Source: Christensenellaceae bacterium (GTDB lineage Bacteria > Bacillota > Clostridia > Christensenellales > Christensenellaceae). From it: a DNA stretch of 64,000 bases. Shown one piece after another: positions 61,584 through 64,000 of the stretch. Below the pieces are notes generated by a model that searched no databases, was not told the origin of the DNA, and saw nothing but the letters and a program-made list of their open reading frames with translations. Location of the stretch: the NCBI GenBank assembly GCA_022846035.1, contig AP025580.1, positions 1,178,001-1,242,000 of the forward strand, read 5' to 3'. The position numbers and the translations under genes are program-made. Position 1 is the stretch's first letter, and every line of letters begins with the position of its first letter.

Positions 61584-62303
61584 TCAGAGTTTTAAAGCTT
61601 TTTTCAAATATTGCAATTCATCCTGCGTCAGGTGGCGATATTTTCCTTTCTTTAAATTTCCCAGGCCAATGTCGCCGATACCGACTCTTTTTAGGTAACA
61701 CACGTTTTTCTCAATCGCTGCGAACATGCGTCTTAGCTGCCTGTTTTTCCCCTCGCCGATCACGCACAGAATCTCGCTGCGCGCCGGCGTCGCCGAAAGA
61801 ATTTTAAAAAACGCCGGCGCCGTTTTATAGCCGTCGTCAAGTACAACACCCTTTGCCAGCCTCTCTGTATCTTCTTCACTCACCATACCGTCCACAACGG
61901 CAAGATATTTCTTTTGCATGTTATGTCTGGGATGCGTAAGCTTGTTTGTCATCTCGCCGTCATTCGTTAGAATCAATAAGCCCTCTGTCGTAAAATCCAG
62001 ACGTCCGACCGGATACAGTCGTTCTTTGATGTCGCTGATATAACGCATCACAGTTGGTCTGCCATTTTCGTCATGGCAGGTGGAAACGCAGCCTGCGGGT
62101 TTGTTCAGCATGATATAGATCTTCTGCTGCTTGAGCCGCACAGGTTTATTCATATACTTGACTTGATCCTTGTCCGGATTGACAATGAATCCCATTTCGC
62201 GTACCGTAACGCCGTTGACCTCAACCCTGCCCGCCGCAATATACTCTTCAGCCTTACGCCGCGATGCAATGCCCGCTTCCGCCAAAAACTTCTGTAGTCT
62301 CAT
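61584..62303 (-). CDS. rRNA pseudouridine synthase, RsuA/RluB/E/F family
   Basis: The 239-residue protein has an N-terminal S4 domain (residues 1-60: RLQKFLAEAGIASRRKAEEYIAAGRVEVNG), the catalytic region GRLDFTTEGLLILTNDGE (Asp nucleophile), and RQLRRMFAAI plus VCYLKRVGIGDI near the C-terminus. It converts a specific uridine of 16S or 23S rRNA to pseudouridine; in Firmicutes the gene next to scpB is usually RluB. The ATG at 62303 follows AAGGAGA. A terminator lies between it and scpB. Confidence 0.9.
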   Translation of the reverse strand: MRLQKFLAEAGIASRRKAEEYIAAGRVEVNGVTVREMGFIVNPDKDQVKYMNKPVRLKQQKIYIMLNKPAGCVSTCHDENGRPTVMRYISDIKERLYPVGRLDFTTEGLLILTNDGEMTNKLTHPRHNMQKKYLAVVDGMVSEEDTERLAKGVVLDDGYKTAPAFFKILSATPARSEILCVIGEGKNRQLRRMFAAIEKNVCYLKRVGIGDIGLGNLKKGKYRHLTQDELQYLKKALKL

Positions 62304-62313
62304 TTTATCTCCT

Positions 62314-62342
62314 TAAAAAAACAGCCTAGAGTATAAGGCTGT
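62314..62342 (-). terminator. Terminator overlapping the scpB stop codon
   Basis: On the minus strand ACAGCC (62337-62342) and GGCTGT (62321-62326) pair around a ten-base loop and are followed by seven T residues. The 5' arm is inside the last codons of scpB. The pseudouridine synthase starts immediately downstream, so this could act as an attenuator. Confidence 0.7.
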
Positions 62343-62889
62343 CCTCATCCGTTTCTTCCGTATCCTTTTCTTCCAACGCTTCGAAATCAATTTTAGGCAA
62401 CTCATCCAGGGATGAAATACCAAAGTGCCTTAAAAATTCATCTGTTGTCGCCAGAAGCGCCGGACGCCCCAGGGTATCCTTGCGTCCGATCACTTTCACC
62501 AGTCCCTTTTCACTGAGCGTCGCCACTGCGTAATTGGAACGCACTCCCCTGATTTCGTCAATTTCCGCGCGTGTAACCGGCTGCTTGTATGCTATAATGC
62601 TCAGCGTCTCCATCACCGAAGCCGAAAGAGACGTTCTTTCTTCCGGCGCCAATAGCTCTTTTACCATGTCTCCATATTTCTGATTGGTGCACAATTGAAC
62701 CTTGTCGCCTATCCGTACGAGCAGGATTCCTTCCTCACGCCGCTTGCAATCCTCTATGATTTCCTGGACCGCAATATCCAGTTCGTCGGTATCCATTTCA
62801 AAAAGCTGCGCGAACACACACAGCTCTACCGCGTCTCCCGACACAAATAAACTTGAAAAAATAGCGCCTTTTATTTCTGCTTTTGTCAA
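62326..62889 (-). CDS. scpB: Chromosome segregation and condensation protein ScpB
   Basis: ScpB binds ScpA and the SMC head to condense and segregate chromosomes. The 187-residue protein has two winged-helix domains: residues 1-85 (IKGAIFSSLFVSGDAVE, CTNQKYGDMVKELL) and 90-165 (LSASVMETLSIIAYKQPVTRAEIDEIRGV, LIKV...GRPALLATT). It overlaps scpA by four bases. The C-terminal acidic tail DTEETDEDSLIL is typical. Confidence 0.94.
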   Translation of the reverse strand: MTKAEIKGAIFSSLFVSGDAVELCVFAQLFEMDTDELDIAVQEIIEDCKRREEGILLVRIGDKVQLCTNQKYGDMVKELLAPEERTSLSASVMETLSIIAYKQPVTRAEIDEIRGVRSNYAVATLSEKGLVKVIGRKDTLGRPALLATTDEFLRHFGISSLDELPKIDFEALEEKDTEETDEDSLIL

Positions 62890-63632
62890 CTCGCTATCCC
62901 TCCGTTTTGATATTCCAGCATGATGTCTTCAAAGGCTTTTTTTTGCCGGATGACAATCTTGCCGACATGCCACAGCTCCAGTAAAGCGATAAACGTAACC
63001 GCGATTTCCATGTGCGAAGCCTGTTCTTCAAACAGCGAAAAAAAATATACCCTTTTTTCCTGCTTAAGCCGGTTGAGGATTTTTTTCTTCTGGACACGAA
63101 TGCTAAACGTATCCTGCTGGATTTCAACTTTCCGGTATTGCTCCTCTTCCTCGGATTTCTTTCTGTTTTTTAACAACTCCAGAAAGGCCAGATAGAGCAC
63201 GTCTGTATCCGCGCCGTCAATTACCACTTCCTGGGAGAGATCGAAAAGTTCTTCCGGAAGTTTGTAATAAACCTGCTTTGATTGCTTTTCGAGATCAGAA
63301 AGCTTCTGCCCGAGTTCCTTATACATTTTATATGCGCGCAGCCGCTCAATCAACTCTGTCTCCGGATCCACAAAATCCTCGTCTTCAAGTTCCTCGCGCT
63401 TGGCGGGCAACAGTGCGCGCGATTTAATGTACAACAGCGTAGCCGCCATATTCAAAAACTCGCTCGCGCGGTCCATATCGATTTCTTCGATCTGTTCCAT
63501 ATAAACGAGATATTGCTCCGTAATTTGCGAAACAAAAATATCTTGTAAATCTATTTTTGCTTTGCCAACCAGGTGGAGCAACAAATCCAGCGGACCCTCA
63601 AATTGCGCAAGCCTGACGGTATATTCTTCCAT
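62886..63632 (-). CDS. scpA: Chromosome segregation and condensation protein ScpA
   Basis: ScpA is the kleisin that bridges SMC heads. The 248-residue protein has the N-terminal FEGPLDLLLHLVGKAKIDLQDIF, EFLNMAATLLYIKSRALLP, an acidic linker, and a C-terminal winged helix (VTFIALLELWHVGKIVIRQ). It starts nine bases after the site-2 protease gene and overlaps scpB by four bases, the usual Firmicutes order. Confidence 0.95.
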   Translation of the reverse strand: MEEYTVRLAQFEGPLDLLLHLVGKAKIDLQDIFVSQITEQYLVYMEQIEEIDMDRASEFLNMAATLLYIKSRALLPAKREELEDEDFVDPETELIERLRAYKMYKELGQKLSDLEKQSKQVYYKLPEELFDLSQEVVIDGADTDVLYLAFLELLKNRKKSEEEEQYRKVEIQQDTFSIRVQKKKILNRLKQEKRVYFFSLFEEQASHMEIAVTFIALLELWHVGKIVIRQKKAFEDIMLEYQNGGIAS

Positions 63633-63641
63633 AGCCGCCCC

Positions 63642-64000
63642 TTAGAATCCGCTGAATAGCAATGCCTTATAGAATCCCTCCACAGCTGGCTGGGTCATAG
63701 GCATAAATGTATTGAACAACTGCGTATAACAGCCCATCAACCACGAAGAGAAAGCTCCAAGTATCATTCCTGTTATGCCTGTGAGGATCAGTATCAGTAA
63801 GATGATGAAGCCGTAGCGCTGCAATACATTGATAACTCCCTGCGCTTTGTATGGCAAAAAGCTACTCAAAAACTGAAAACCATCAAGCGGCGGGATCGGG
63901 ATCAGGTTGAAAATCCCCAGCGTAATATTCAGTATGATGATATTCCAAATGATATTGATGAATATCTCATTTTGGATATTCAAACCAAATACCACGATAT
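63642..64000 (-). CDS. Site-2 protease-family membrane metallopeptidase (M50), C-terminal part
   Basis: The frame is open to the right edge of the window, so the N-terminus with the HExxH site is missing; about 119 residues are seen. The second metal-ligand motif of the M50 family is present as NLIPIPPLDGFQFL (Asp in the LDG loop), with membrane helices before and after it (WNIIILNITLGIF; IILLILILTGITGMILGAF). This branch (YwhC-like) commonly precedes scpA in Firmicutes. Its substrates are not known. Confidence 0.88.
   Translation of the reverse strand, partial: IVVFGLNIQNEIFINIIWNIIILNITLGIFNLIPIPPLDGFQFLSSFLPYKAQGVINVLQRYGFIILLILILTGITGMILGAFSSWLMGCYTQLFNTFMPMTQPAVEGFYKALLFSGF

Noticed and set aside
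1-64000. CRISPR array, insertion sequence or rRNA gene
   Set aside because: No regularly spaced repeats, transposase genes or rRNA-like sequence were found on either strand.

Overview
The window looks like a core-chromosome segment of an anaerobic, Gram-positive-type bacterium of the Clostridia (inference). The evidence is as follows. There is strong purine-rich Shine-Dalgarno use with frequent TTG starts, and sigma-A type promoters. The gene set includes RNase Y, ScpA/ScpB, MutS-MutL-MiaA and a YnbB-type PLP enzyme, GerMN lipoproteins, a class II (B12) ribonucleotide reductase without an oxygen-dependent partner in view, rubrerythrin, and a sodium-pumping decarboxylase. A Christensenella-like gut anaerobe would fit, but sequence reading alone cannot fix the genus.

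Left part (1-20.5 kb, mostly + strand): the 3' part of recG; a complete hisZGDBHAF-IE operon (hisC and a histidinol-phosphatase are absent) behind a strong promoter with a palindrome at its start point; four tRNAs (Val, Asp, Gly, Cys) and a terminator; a Bce-type ABC transporter preceded by a 47-codon membrane peptide gene and followed by a free-standing 37-codon secreted-peptide gene; then a two-component system, two GerMN lipoproteins, a metallo-beta-lactamase-fold protein, a ComEC channel, its metallo-beta-lactamase-like domain as a separate protein, and holA.

Middle (20.5-34.8 kb): rpsT, murI, nrdJ behind two NrdR-like boxes, miaB, mutS, mutL, miaA, the YnbB-like PLP enzyme, a stand-alone tyrosine recombinase with a striking palindrome at its promoter, rnhA, proC and tRNA-Trp.

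Accessory-looking block (34.9-41.6 kb, - strand): a tight five-gene operon (arylamine N-acetyltransferase-like, Old Yellow Enzyme/dienoyl-CoA-reductase-like, TIM-barrel epimerase, Gfo/Idh/MocA dehydrogenase, PIG-L deacetylase) next to an AraC regulator. This reads like a route for catabolising or detoxifying a plant or xenobiotic glycoside.

Right part (41.7-64 kb, mostly - strand): citrate synthase; a lactate/malate dehydrogenase-family enzyme plus malic enzyme; sirtuin; an EamA transporter (+); cinA; a glycosyltransferase; rubrerythrin; purB; rny; a YhiN-like flavoprotein with an RpiR regulator; surE; a membrane decarboxylase operon carrying two different carboxyltransferase subunits (PccB/MmdA-type and OadA/PycB-type) around one biotin carrier and one sodium-pump subunit; an rRNA pseudouridine synthase; scpB, scpA and the end of a site-2 protease. 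Malate, oxaloacetate, pyruvate and citrate are linked by the enzymes encoded here.

The least explained signals are the paired peptide genes around the ABC transporter, which share an identically spaced regulatory box; the dual-carboxyltransferase operon; the glycoside/xenobiotic-like operon; and the recombinase palindrome. No CRISPR array, insertion sequence, rRNA or prophage was seen, and no gene-free stretch exceeds about 300 bases.
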